Part shown: positions 1-12,300 of the stretch, one piece after another
How positions within the stretch are numbered: position 1 is the first letter of the stretch
How the letters are laid out: each line of letters begins with the position of its first letter
NCBI GenBank assembly: GCA_948470475.1
Contig: OX419343.1
Coordinates: 19,652,670 to 19,716,669, forward strand
From: Galaxea fascicularis
Lineage: Eukaryota; Cnidaria; Anthozoa; Scleractinia; Euphylliidae
DNA: 64,000 bases
Direction of reading: 5' to 3'
The notes under the pieces: model-generated
Seen by the model: only the letters and a program-made list of their open reading frames with translations
Database searches by the model: none
Told to the model about the DNA's origin: nothing
Translations under genes and position numbers: made by a program

Positions 1-2729
1 CCTGTTAAGGAAAGATGTGCCTTTGATCATTTTCCGTTTCAAGACGGAAAATTAGTGCGATAAATTATCGCGATTCACGGCGCTATCGAATTCGCTGTAA
101 CTCAAGGAAGGTGAGTCCGTTTTTTCCGCTTTTTAAATTTTAGACAAGGAAAAACAGCATGTAACTGTAATGTGCCGGAAATAAAATTACTCAGGGATTC
201 ACGTGAGTGCACGTGAATCCTTTGCTTTTCAGGGGAATGGAGCATTAGATCTTTTTCCCCTTGAAGGTTAGAAACAGGGAAAAATAGTGTATAAAGCCTG
301 TCTACGATCACTGATCAGTCATTTTGTTGTCTTTTTGCCATGGAACTGCATGTCTTGGTACAGAGGAAAACTTAGAAGTGCGCGAACTCGAACTTAATTG
401 AAGCTTAAGCTTTCAAATTCGTTTAGTGACCGTGTACCAAAAGGCCGTAATTCAGTCGTCGCGAAGATAAACACAATTTTCCGCAATTAATTTTTATTTT
501 GATAAGATTACAAGTGAACAACAACTTTCAAACATCTCTGGTCTTTACTTGACTTACTTTTATTCAGTCTTTTAATGAGGAATTTGGCCCAAGGATACGC
601 ATTACACTGTACCGGACGAATTTTCGACCAGATGAATAATTTGACGGGAAATTTTGTTCACACGGAACCGTTCAATATTTTTGCTCTGTTCACAAGAAAC
701 TGACGAACCAGTTTGAGTTTTAACTTTTCTCAGTGGTTTTATCTGCTTTCTAAAAATCCAAAATGCAACCACGCCTTTGCCGTACAAAACATTGGACAAT
801 CAAGGAGTTCACACCGAGCTGGTCAAAATTTCGACTGTACCGGTAAAAAATTCGATCTCAATTTTTGAACGGCTGAGCGTCTAAATTTTCGAACGGTTTC
901 GTGGTTCCGTGTGAATGGAACACCTAAACGCACCAATTTTCAACCGGTCGAAAATTTGTCCGATACCTTGTGCACGTATGACCTACCTGAGTTCTAGATC
1001 CCGTGGGTCTCGGCATTGTATATTCAGGGTGTGTTTACAGCATATTTACGTTCAGTTGCGGTTAAGTTGGTTAATATTGGGCTCAAAAATACACCACAGT
1101 TACAGACTTGCTGCATAATTGATACCGTTCTTACCACAACTGGTTTCAACTGTACATCTAAAAAGAATTTTTAAAAGATATATCGATAAATCTTACATGA
1201 ATTTGCCATAATGCATGTAATGGAGGTCTTCGCAGGAAAACACGACCCGGAAACTCGGATGCGGACGCGGACGAGTTATATCACATGAAGACCGCTTACC
1301 CTATATACGTCTCATTCTTTCCCAAAAAAACGCATGGATCACGAATCCAGATCTGATGTATACTTTCCGAGTATGGATAATTTGGATCTATGATCCATTT
1401 TTGGATTTTCCAAAAAAAGCAAAATCCATTTTTGGTTTAAAGAATGCGTTTTCGGATTTTCCCAAACAAAACGCGCCCTCATGTAGGTGTGCCGATTTGC
1501 GTGGTCTCGGTCCGTGTTTCCCGTAACTGATGACGCAGGTTTTAAATAATAAGAGTCTGTTCGGCAGAATGACCCATCGCTGAAAATATCAAAGGATTAA
1601 AAGCAAACGTTAAATATTCAAGCACTCTTTGCTTGATCCTCGATCGAGCTTGTTTTCCTTTAACCACAGAACACGCAAATCACTGACACACCAGCATCTA
1701 TACGCGTATTCCTTTTCCATTTAGCCACTGATTCTATTTAGATCAATGACGCAATCATGTGTTTCTAAAACATCACGATTGCGTCATTCAGTTAATGTTA
1801 ACAGCGCGTTAAAACAGAACCAAATATGCTTGCAGCAATGGTGCTATTTCCATAAAAACAAAATAAAATTAAGTTCTCTTAGTTGTCAAAAAAACTGTGA
1901 GGAGTAATGTCCCATTTTTGCAATTTTCTTTAAATGGTAATATCTAAGGAAGCAATAACTGTGTTTTTGCCAAAATGAGACATTACTTATTTCGTCAGGG
2001 GCTCATTTTCTCAGCGTATATTCAACTGTTTAGTAGTGCTTCCTTCTGTTGCTTTTTTACTGAAGTGATGTATGTGCAACTATAAACGGGAATTTTAATG
2101 AAAGTTGTAATTTTTCTGCAGTATGTCACACATACTGGGAAAAAAACCCGAGTTTTCCCTACAGCATTCAAACGCATGATCCTCAGGTTACGTTACTAGT
2201 TCGAATGCTCCAAAATCGAGACACGGTCACTAAACTATAGGTCCATGAGCTGAGAAACGTCGTACACACTGCTAGTGGCCAAATGCCGATGTACGTCTTA
2301 ATGTTTTCTAATTTGGAAATGTGATGATATTTCTTTAGCACGTGGTAAATAAATGAATCAAGCAAAATTTTCATTTGTTCATTTTCATTCTGCTGCTTCA
2401 AAGCTACTGGCAAGACCCTTGTCGACAGGAGTCACCGAAAAGATCCCATTTAAGGATCTAGTCAACAAATTTAACTCACAACGATCTTTTAAACCGCAAT
2501 AAAAAGTAAGTGTTGCTGCCAAAACGGTTGAGGAACCACATAATCATTAGTTATTATAGCTCTCAGTTAGTACGCGCGCTGTGGTTGGTCAATTTTGCGG
2601 GCCGTACTCTCCTGTACGGTCCGCTAAATTTGAAAGATTCTTTTCCCGCGCGCCCGATTAACCTCAAAGATAAAATAAATATCTTACTAACCTCGTTTTC
2701 TCGGTCCGTACTGTAACTTACCAAAGGAG
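1..2729. other. Non-coding stretch, no gene recognised
   Basis: I see no open frame with recognisable protein character on either strand. A decayed inverted-repeat element may lie around 1310-1480, where a TTTCCCAAAAAAACGCA-like end faces a TGCGTTTTCGGATTTTCCC-like end. The rest is AT-rich unique-looking sequence. Confidence 0.5.
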
Positions 2730-3226
2730 ATGAAAACTGCTGATTGGCATCCGTTGAGCTATTGTTACAAGCTAGTTCTGTTAAAACTCATACACAAAGC
2801 ATTTCATGAGCAACCACAAGTGCTATCAGATAATATTGTGATGAACCGCCCTACAGGTTACTCCTTACGAGCGTCAGACTCTCCAACGGTACCTCGTTTC
2901 AGCTCTGTCTATGGCAAAAACTCTATTGCTCATAGAGGCCCTGTACTATGGAACATTTTAATTTCTAAGGACAAGAATTTTTCTAATATAAGTTATAAAA
3001 ACCTGAAGGGGAAAATCCGTTCAGTGGACATCTTTAAGGAGCTGACTTTCAAAGAGACCTCTACAACAACCATAAATTTTCGACGTAAAGATTTTAATTA
3101 TATTTGGGGAATTTTAGAGCTTTTCAACGTTGTATATATTAGTTTGATTTTGTTACTTTATTATGTATATATTTTGTTCTTAGGTTTAGTATTTATGCAC
3201 GACCCCATAAGCTGCATGGCTTTTAT

Positions 3227-3261
<35 letters not shown>

Positions 3262-3270
3262 TGTCTGTCG
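2730..3270 (+). mobile_element. LINE (CR1/L2-like) 3' end with RT C-terminal tail
   Basis: The frame at 2730-3245 carries the pattern typical of the C-terminal end of non-LTR retrotransposon reverse transcriptases: a KLVLLKLIHKAFHEQ start, then a YSLRAS segment, then YGKNSIAHRGPVLWN before a terminal hydrophobic stretch. It runs to a stop just before AATAAAGG followed by (CTGT)n at about 3249-3269, the simple tandem tail expected at the 3' terminus of an L2/CR1-type element. The upstream RT core and endonuclease are absent, so this is a 5'-truncated copy. A related 3' terminus on the minus strand lies at 20581-20930. LINE assignment is fairly secure; the clade is inferred. Confidence 0.75.
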
Positions 3271-4724
3271 TTTTTTCCCGTTGATTTATGGACCACGCGC
3301 TCTTGGTTTTCCCACAAAATTTCCGCGGTCCAATACAAAATAAACAAACGAACTAAACTACTGAGCTGTATTCCGCACACGGCGATATCTTAACGGGGTA
3401 ATTTTTTTTTACTTTATTTTACGAGTGGTGTGTTGGTATTTTTTTTAATTCTTGCGATGTTGAGAGACATTTATTTAACTTCATGCCGAGGAGATGCATA
3501 TATTTGTATTTTCATTATCACCAGTCTGCAAGGTGTTATTCAGTTTGAAAAGGCGAAAAAATAGTGTTTCAAGAAGATTAACTAATGAGGACAACTGCCG
3601 CTCGGTCATAATAAAAGAAGACCGTTTCAGCTACATGTTAACGACCAAGTCATTAAGTCTAAAGAAACCCGCAATTACACGGTATCGGAGCTTATAAGGT
3701 TTGAATTCACTCGGCGCTTTAATTTAAGCTGGAAAAACTGTCTCGGAGCGCAAACAGTTTGCATAACTCGCAACTGTGGACGGGCCTTTTATAGCAACAT
3801 GTGCAGAAATCTTGGCGTTCTGTTGTAAATCTGAAAGCCACACCCACAACACACAGTACGCTCTGGTTTGAGAGCTGGAATAGTCAATTCTGATCATGAA
3901 GTAAATGCTACAAGCTCTAACCGTGGTCTGTCACGACTTTTTCACAAAGCAAAATCGCTCAGTTCAGTGAGAAAGCATTCTGTGCTGCGAAATAGAAATT
4001 GCTTTAGCGCCGAAAGCAAAAATGAAGACGGAGCGATTGATGTATGCAGAAGACGTATCCGCAATGAATCGAGAATTTCAAGTAACGATAGTACCTGTAG
4101 CTGAGGAGAGATCTTTGTCTTCGACGAGAACTTGCTAGCACGGAAAAATCGAAAAAAACACACACACACTCACCCAATTTTCGTGACATTTTTTAGAACC
4201 GGATGCGTTCAGTTTTCCGTTTTTCATGGACTACTGATTGTAAACAAAAATTTACGAAAGCATGGCCAATATAATCGACCTCCAATAGCTTGGCTTCTGA
4301 AGCATAGAAACCGGCTTGAAAGGACGCGTTATAACTTGAAAAGCGAAAAAACCTTTCAAATCTTTGTTCGGCCTATATATCATATACTTTCTCAACCAAA
4401 GGAAAGTTAAATACTTTGAAACCACTGTAAAGCGATGATTGAATTAAAATTTGGCGATAAGAACTTTTGGCGTGACAATTTACGAATCGATATTGAATAT
4501 CGTCAACGTTTCGTGTTACTACAGGTGTATAAATCGCACTCCAAGCACCATAATCTGTTTAGTTCAGTTTAGTTCAAGCCGCAGACCTTGAATTAAATAC
4601 TTTGGTAACACACTAAGACTGCCTGGTTACGATGACCACGTGTTGAATTTGGGCACCATCAAATGCCATGACAACAGTGAATTAACAATTTTATCGATTT
4701 TCACTTTAACAACAGGAAAACCGT

Positions 4725-4771
<47 letters not shown>

Positions 4772-6171
4772 TTCTAATGACTAAAAAGGCCATCTTCCTG
4801 CTCATGACAAAAATCTTAGATTTCATATTTGTTTAAATATGTCCATGCTTCAGCTCATGTTTCCACCTCGGAAAATGCTGCATTTTTAGCAAACTTTTGT
4901 GGCGTCTATGATGCAAAAGAAAAGCACTTAAGATTTCACAATGTTAAAAAGTTAACACACTTGATAACCAGTCAAGCGCACATCAAAAACCGATAAACCA
5001 GCACACTTTTCAAACTCGAAAACATAATGCGCTAGTACTAAACAAACTCATAGTTGTTTTTTTCCAAGCTATGTATCCTTGGAATTGACTCGAAAACATA
5101 ATGCGCCAATAGTTTTAAATTATGCGAACAGTTGTCGGGTAATTTGAAAACTCCAGACGAACTTTGTAACTTGACTAAAAATATCACATTTGCACGCTCA
5201 TTTCGAAAACTTTGATTTGCTTGGGGTAGAAAGGAAAAAAAAAACAACAATAACGAAGGCATTGTTGGTTGTGACCCTCACGCACAAACTATTTAGAGGA
5301 ATTTGTAAGAACTACAATTGAAATGTACACATTCGGTGGAATCCTCCGTGACGCCTTAAACAAAAATAACTTGTCTTTACGCTCGAGTTATCAAAGAACA
5401 ATATGTTTCTATGGCTTCAACACTTCGCTCGGCTTCTCCAACATATATTAACCTTGTTTGTGTGTAACCCATATCACACAATTTACACCTCCGTTCCGAC
5501 AACAACTCGAGAGATTGGGGATTCGACTCGGGTCTTGAAGCAAGCATTCCCAAGCGAACCAGAAAGGCCGTATAAACCAGCTATGGGAATCAACAAGGCA
5601 AGTCCCTTTGTTAAATTTTGCTCTCAATTGGAGTAGTAGCTTTGCCGCATATAAGAAACAGTTTGACTCTGTAGAATTAAATTGAAAGTTGGGTATTTGC
5701 TTCGATTTTTCGGCGCAAGCTTTCGATCAACATTCAATATACAGTAGACACAAGGAGATTTACGCATAAGCCTTGATCCTCGTCGAAGTTTGGCGGTAGC
5801 CCATAGCCCATTCACGATTACTGGGATTAGGCAGAGAACTTTTATTATGTAACGCCACAGCTGTTTTCTCAAATATACTAGATGGACGACCCGGTAACTT
5901 AAATCGACCAAACTTATACATCTGCGAAATCCGAAATTCCGCCTTTGTGGAGTGTATTGCCGCCAGATAACAAGTTTTTGAGTTATTCTATGAAATGTTC
6001 GACGCAAACAATCAACCAATACGTTTTATTCCAAAACTTAATCATTTATATGAATGAAACGAGTATAAGGAAACACTGAACAAATTAATACAAACCCTCG
6101 TGTCTATTTTGTAATTTTGATATTTTGTTTGCATATATTTTGTACCTTATTATTATTATTTTTTTTCACAG
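3271..6171. other. Non-coding; possible promoter and 5' exon region
   Basis: No gene is recognised. A microsatellite of AAT units lies at 4731-4769 and a short CA run near 4158-4172. A TATAAAT box at 4528-4534 is followed about 30 bp later by initiator-like TTTAGTTCAG repeats. It could be the core promoter of the gene whose first visible exon begins at 6172, but no transcript evidence is available. A Ser/Arg-rich open frame at 3868-4104 was not accepted as a gene. Confidence 0.35.
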
Positions 6172-6314
6172 ATTATTTTGCTTGCCTGTATATTTATGGA
6201 AGCAACTATGGCTTACAAAATACCGTATGGAATTCCAAGAGAAGAAAAAATTTCTGATAAGAGGTACCTGAATGAACGAAGTGAAGAAAACACTGAAGAT
6301 CTTCCAGAATTAAG
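6172..6314 (+). CDS. Candidate leader exon of the IL-17-like gene
   Basis: A strong polypyrimidine/CAG acceptor precedes 6172 and AG|GTTTGC follows 6314. The exon is phase 0 in and phase 2 out, so it joins exactly to the C-starting repeat exons. It encodes 47 residues: a hydrophobic run IILLACIF, then a charged region with SDKRYLNER, which could be a cleavable dibasic site. It looks like the distal part of a signal peptide whose Met lies in an unseen upstream exon. Membership in the downstream gene rests on phase and orientation only. Confidence 0.4.
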
Positions 6315-9300
6315 GTTTGCGTTAGTGATACTGTTTTTCAGTTCCTTTACACGCAATACTTCAAGAAGTTCGTATTCCAACATCCAGTTGACTAATTGAA
6401 ACAGATCTGAGTGCTCTTGTACATGGTGTGACCTTACTTACTTGTGTTAGACAATTTATGCAGCCGGGTTGGTTCTGTGAATCGCTGTCGATAAAGACTT
6501 GAAAGCCGGTTTTAAAAGTTCTTTTTACTTTATTTCAGATTTTTCATATATTTAATTTATTTATAATTTTTGAATGGAACACGCGCAGTATTCGTGAAAA
6601 CCCATCCCTGGCGATAGATAACACTTAATGAAAACATTCCGACAATGCGGAAAACTTTAAACAATTAACCGGGAGGGCTCGACAAGGGTTAAGACGCAAA
6701 GTGCGATTTGGCACTCCACACGGCTCGACTCTTAAAAATTGCTAAAACACAATAGTGTATAGTCAGTAGCAATGTGAGAAGGGATTGTGTTAACTTTGCG
6801 GCAAGATCATCAAGATCTGCGGCTACAGCAACAGAGATCAGTAGGGCTTTGCCCAAACCTGCTGTGTCATTGCATGCTACACACCAATGCACTTTAAAAT
6901 TCAACTACCTTTTTAAGTTATTACAACTCATTGATATGCATAACAAGTCACCATGACGGAAGATTCTTCAGGTATGCAAAATCAAGAATTCAATGTTTTT
7001 TACAACGAACGGTAGAAAACCATTATAGGCCCTTGGAAACGGAAAGGCGAAAAAAAAAGTGTATTTTCTACGCAAAGTTTTGTTTTGCTTAGTAAACCAA
7101 GACGCAATGATCCAAAACAAACACATTTTCATGACAGAGCGCCTCAGGACAAGAGTTAAAAACAGGTCGAGCGACCATTCTCAGTCTTCTCAATCGAAAC
7201 CTAAATACACTTAAACCGATTTTTTAGCTTTCAGGAAACATAGTAGTAGCATAAAACGAAATGGAATTATTTACTTATGCATCAGACATCCATCTGATTA
7301 TTAAAGCCAACTCTCTGTCAAGATTTATTTCACTATTTTTTCTAATCTTCCTAATTTTTTTAAGTGCGCCAGCTAATTATAACCCATTGTCCCACATTTT
7401 TAATTTCATAACCTGAACTTCAATGGTCATCAATTTCTTGTTTTACTGGGAGTTCCTTCCTCCGTCACCTGAAACTACATTTCCTTCCTCCATCAGTGTT
7501 TTCTTAGACCGGAAGTTAACCGGGAGGACCGGAAACCATTGGGTTTCCTTCCCATGATGCCTGTAGTTCGCGATTGATGTGCATCGAGACGAGTGTTCAT
7601 TAAAGGAAAAGATTCTGTAATCAGGTTTCTATGGTGGCCAGTTTGGACAAATTACTTACAACGTAGACACAAAACACATGCAAACTTAATAATTTGCACA
7701 CAAACTTAACAAAAACATTGGAAACTTAATAAAATGCGTGCAAACTTAAAAAAAGTACATACAAACTTGATCAAACGCATGCAAACTTACAATAATGCGT
7801 GCAAATTTTATGGAACGTACATAGTTTGTACAACCTAGACATAAAACAGATGCAAAAGTAATAACTTGTACACAAACTTAACAAAAAGCCTGCAAACTTA
7901 ATAATATACGTGCAAAAATGGCTACAAACATAACAAAATACATACAAACTTAATGCACCTATCAGTGTCAAGCCCGAGGGGGGGGGGGGGAGGGGGGAGG
8001 GCAAGACATGCCCCATTTTAGAGAATCCCTATTTTGGAGGTTCCTCGTCTTAGAGAATCCCTATTTTAGATATTACACCGTCCTCGTTCCCTATTCTCCA
8101 TTCTTTCATTTCGGTTCCCTGTTCTGGACTGAGCATTTGAACCTTACTCCCAATGCTGCTTCACGAACGCAGCGGGCCGTACGGCAATTTTTCCATCAAA
8201 GCTTATTCTGTGTATTTTGAGTCAATCGTATTCTGTTTTTCCAACCCCAACAGTAAGAGGTATTGAACAGATCTTCATCATCATCACCATCATTAGCGTT
8301 GGCATGTGCATTAGCTTTTAGACCTTAGCACTAGCATTAGTATCGCTACGATTGTTATTACTATCATCGTCGTCATCATCATCGTCATCATCATCTTATC
8401 GTGTGGAAAACTTTGGACCAAGCGTTTAAACCTAACTTCCAATCCAACGTCATGAGCACAGCGGCCATGCAAGATTTATCCAACCAATAAAAGTTTTCTT
8501 CTGCTGTGCGTCGACCCAAGTTACCGTGAAAGATACCGAACAATCAACATCATTAACAATGGAATTTAAAAGTAGCTATTTCAGTCTGCTGTAAGAGGCT
8601 TTATAAAATTCATTAGCAATTCATGAAGGAATAAGCCAATCCAAAAATGCAATTTGAGTCACACGAATATCACTGTAAACCCAATACAAATCAGTTCTAA
8701 CAGTCTGAAATCTCGAGAGGGCTTGAAAAGGTAGCAGGGAAAAACTGGGGTTTATGTAATGTTTAAAAAACGAGTAGCAGTGTTTTATCAGGTTTAAAAA
8801 CACGAGGCGTAGCCGAGAGTTTTTATACCTGATAAAACACTGCTGCGAATTTTTTCAACAGCTCCAAAAACTTTTGTGGTAGATCTATTCATTTGTAAAC
8901 AAATAGAATAATCTTTGGGTTATTATTATTTTTCCCGATAGAATCGGGTGCAAAATTTAGCCGTGTGTATATCAGATATAAAGACACTCAGTAAACATTA
9001 ATTTCTTTTGTATTTTCTTTATGAATTATTAATGAATTTTTGAAGAATTAAAATGAAAATGCTCTCAAATATGTATTCTGTATGAAATTCACACAGAATC
9101 CTGATAGATCTATTAGTATTCTGTATGGAATTTACACATTCTGTGTCAGCAGATACAAAATAACAAAAACTCCATATTAAAGCAAAAACATGGAGTCAAA
9201 AAAAAAAAGTAAAAAATAAACATGTTCACGCCATCCTCACCATTCATGTTGCAGACATCAATCCCATAAACGATTTGATACAGTGATCTTGGAGGGGAAC

Positions 9301-12300
9301 GACCACCTGAACGATGTCCAATTTCTCTCACAAACTTCATCATCCATACCTTTAAAGACAAAGCAGACATTTGAGCGATGTCAACAATTAAATCCTGAAC
9401 TTCGTTCACCTTCCCGGAGTCAAAGCCCAGCGACTCATTTGCCGCTACTTTATTTGAGCGAGCACTTCACCCCTCGAACATCTTTACGCTCCACTTTGTG
9501 CTATTTCTTGTATTCTGGGGACCTTGCATACAAGCTGCTTCTTCGTCTGCATTTTCGGCCTTCGAAAACGAGATCCTTCCATATTGGCAATCACTAGTGA
9601 ATGAGCTTTGATTCCCTGATCATTTCATCCCGTGCGAATTCCCTTCGGAGGACAAATGAAAGCGTGCTCCTCATTTCATAAGCGCAATACAATATTCGTG
9701 TCCGTATTGTATATATACTGATACAATACGGTCGCTCATATTGTATTTAGTACAAAAAAGGTCTTTAAATCAGGAAAAACCCAAAAATAATGAAGCAGTT
9801 TATTTACTCAGGACTGTTACTCGGCCACACTGACTGCACTGAGACTAAATACTGTTTTCTTCTGTTACGGATGGCAAGGATGGTAATGAATTGCATTTTG
9901 ACAAATTTAGCCTAAATACAGTAGAACCCCGGTAACTCGAACTCGGATAACTCGAACTGAGTCTCAATTCCCCTGGATTTGACCCAACTTTTCAGTCATT
10001 TTTACTCGGTTAACCCGAACTCGGATAACTTGAAAAGCCTACTAACTCGAACTAAATTTCGTTTCCCTTGATCAAAATTTACCCCGATAACTCGAATTTC
10101 TGGTTCTTATAACTCGCCACGGATGCCCATTGAGATATCTTATTAGCTTTTCTTATCGTGTGATCGAATTCTAACACTAGAAGAAAGACTGGAGCAATTT
10201 AATTTTAATTAGTGCAACGAACAAACACGTATTTGATGCAAAAGGGAACATAAATTGAGTGACTGTATTAAATAAACTAAGTTACATTAACAGTATTGGC
10301 CGTTCCGAAATTCAAAAGGGAACTGGGGCGAGCCCCAAATTTTGAAGTAATCGATAAATTGACACCAGCACATGAAAGATAACATTGAGATTGGTCGTTT
10401 GACCAAGTTTGATTCTTTAGGTTGAACAGAGACCAAGTTATGGACCTTGAAACATGGTTCCATACAAACGTCTCTAATTTTTGTTTTGGTATTGAGCACA
10501 ATTTCTGTAAAGTTTGGGCCGGAAAACAGTAAGACCCCCGTGACAGAGCCCCTAAGTATTAGCCATAGTATCAGTATTGCTACCATTATTCTGTTTTACA
10601 TTGTCTTCTGCTATCGGGGGTACAATGAACAGAATGCGAGTATCCCTACTTAGCGCAGTATGGTCCCAAAGCAATATACCCATTTTCTTATATAATCCTT
10701 TGTTCTGCAGCTCAAGAACAGTGGAATCTTCGGATGATGAAGAAGACAGTTTCATAAATGATATGCTCCGAATTGACGAACGGTACAGTAAGGGGTATGG
10801 AACAGATGTTTATCGTTTATCGTCATCAATGATCAATAGCCTGGACTGATCATTTCAATCTGTCCTTCAATCCTACTTGACGACCAAAGCGGGCTGCACA
10901 CTAAAAGGTTTATTATGTTGATTGCTGTTGAAACTAGCCCATAACATCACTTCTTCCTGCTCTCCTCCGTAGCTCAAGCACAGTGGAATCCTCAGATGAT
11001 GAAGAAGACAGTCAAATGGACGACATGCTCCAAACCTCCCAGAATTACGGTAAAAGGTATGGAACACTATTTACTGTCATCATTATCATTTACCACCATT
11101 TTGACCATCATCGTCATTTTATCGTTTGGAATAGTTTGGATCGTTTTTCAATGCTACGTCACGAGCATAGCGGGCCGTGCAAGATTTTCCCGCTAAAACC
11201 TTTCTTGTGAATAGCTATTAAACCGTTTTCCGCTTTACATTGTTGACACTGATATCGGGGGTAAACTATAAGGAATGCCGTTTATTAAGATTATTCCTAG
11301 TGCGGAATACTCCCAAAGAAAAACGCTTATAAAAGTATTTGTAAAACGTTTCATCCGTAGCTCAAGCACAGTGAAATCCCAAGATGATGAAGAAGATAGC
11401 ATACTAGACGATATGCTCCAAGTCGACCAAAGTTACCGTGAAAGGTATGGAACAGATGTTCAGCGTCATTATCCTCCTTAGCATTAGTATTACTGCCATT
11501 GCTGTTGTTATCATCAACATCCTTATCATTGTCCTGACCACCGTCATCATGATAAGATAAGATAAGATAAGATAAGATAAATCGTTTATTAAAGAGACAA
11601 CTCGCAGCCTTACGGTTGAACTACATGTGTTATACAATACATCATTTAAAAATACTTGACATAGTTATAAGATGTCTAAAATACGCTAATAATACCTAAC
11701 ACGATACAAGTTTTACTTACAGTTATTGTTTATTTGGGAAATGTATTATAAAAGAATTCTGAAACCTTTTGGTTTTAATATCAGGTAAAGAGAGCATTCG
11801 CTTGTTCCTTAGACTGTATCGTGTGTCGTTGAGCGCAGACAACAGTACAGTCCAGCCAGTTTATGCTGGCCATCACTCTCAATAATCTGATTAAATACAC
11901 GACTACTCTCGCCTTTTAAAAGGTGACATCAAATAAGCGTCTGCAAGCGCTTCTCTATACGAAAGGTGTGGATACACAATCCTTAGGGCTCGCTTCTGTG
12001 CCCTTTCAATCTGGTCACACAAATAGCCCATAAAACTTGCATGAAAAGCTTGCATTGCGAGGCGTATTCTAAGACAGGGTGTAAACACGCACAATAAAAT
12101 TGAATGAAAGATACACAATCAATACCGGCGCGTTAAGTAGTTTGAGCAAATAAATACATTGAGATACTTTCGCGGTGATGTTATTCACATCATCGTCTTC
12201 ATCATCGTCATCACGGTCATCATTGTCATCATTATCGTCATCATCATCACCATCATTGTCATCACCGTTGTCTTCGTGATCATTTCATCCTGACTTTCAA

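Noticed and set aside
3868..4104. 78-aa Ser/Arg-rich open frame on the plus strand
   Set aside because: No recognisable motif, an equally long frame lies on the other strand, and no splice or start context supports it.
7655..7955. CRISPR-like repeat array
   Set aside because: Repeats are degenerate and have no regular spacers; the genome is eukaryotic.
8270..8400. CAT-rich tracts as a His-rich protein or satellite
   Set aside because: They are the microsatellite part of the duplicated exon-intron module, with interrupted frames.
11080..11550. Neuropeptide precursor with repeated KR cleavage sites
   Set aside because: Reading through gives KRYGT, but splicing at AG|GTATGG replaces the Arg by Ser or Gly, so the repeats have no internal dibasic sites.
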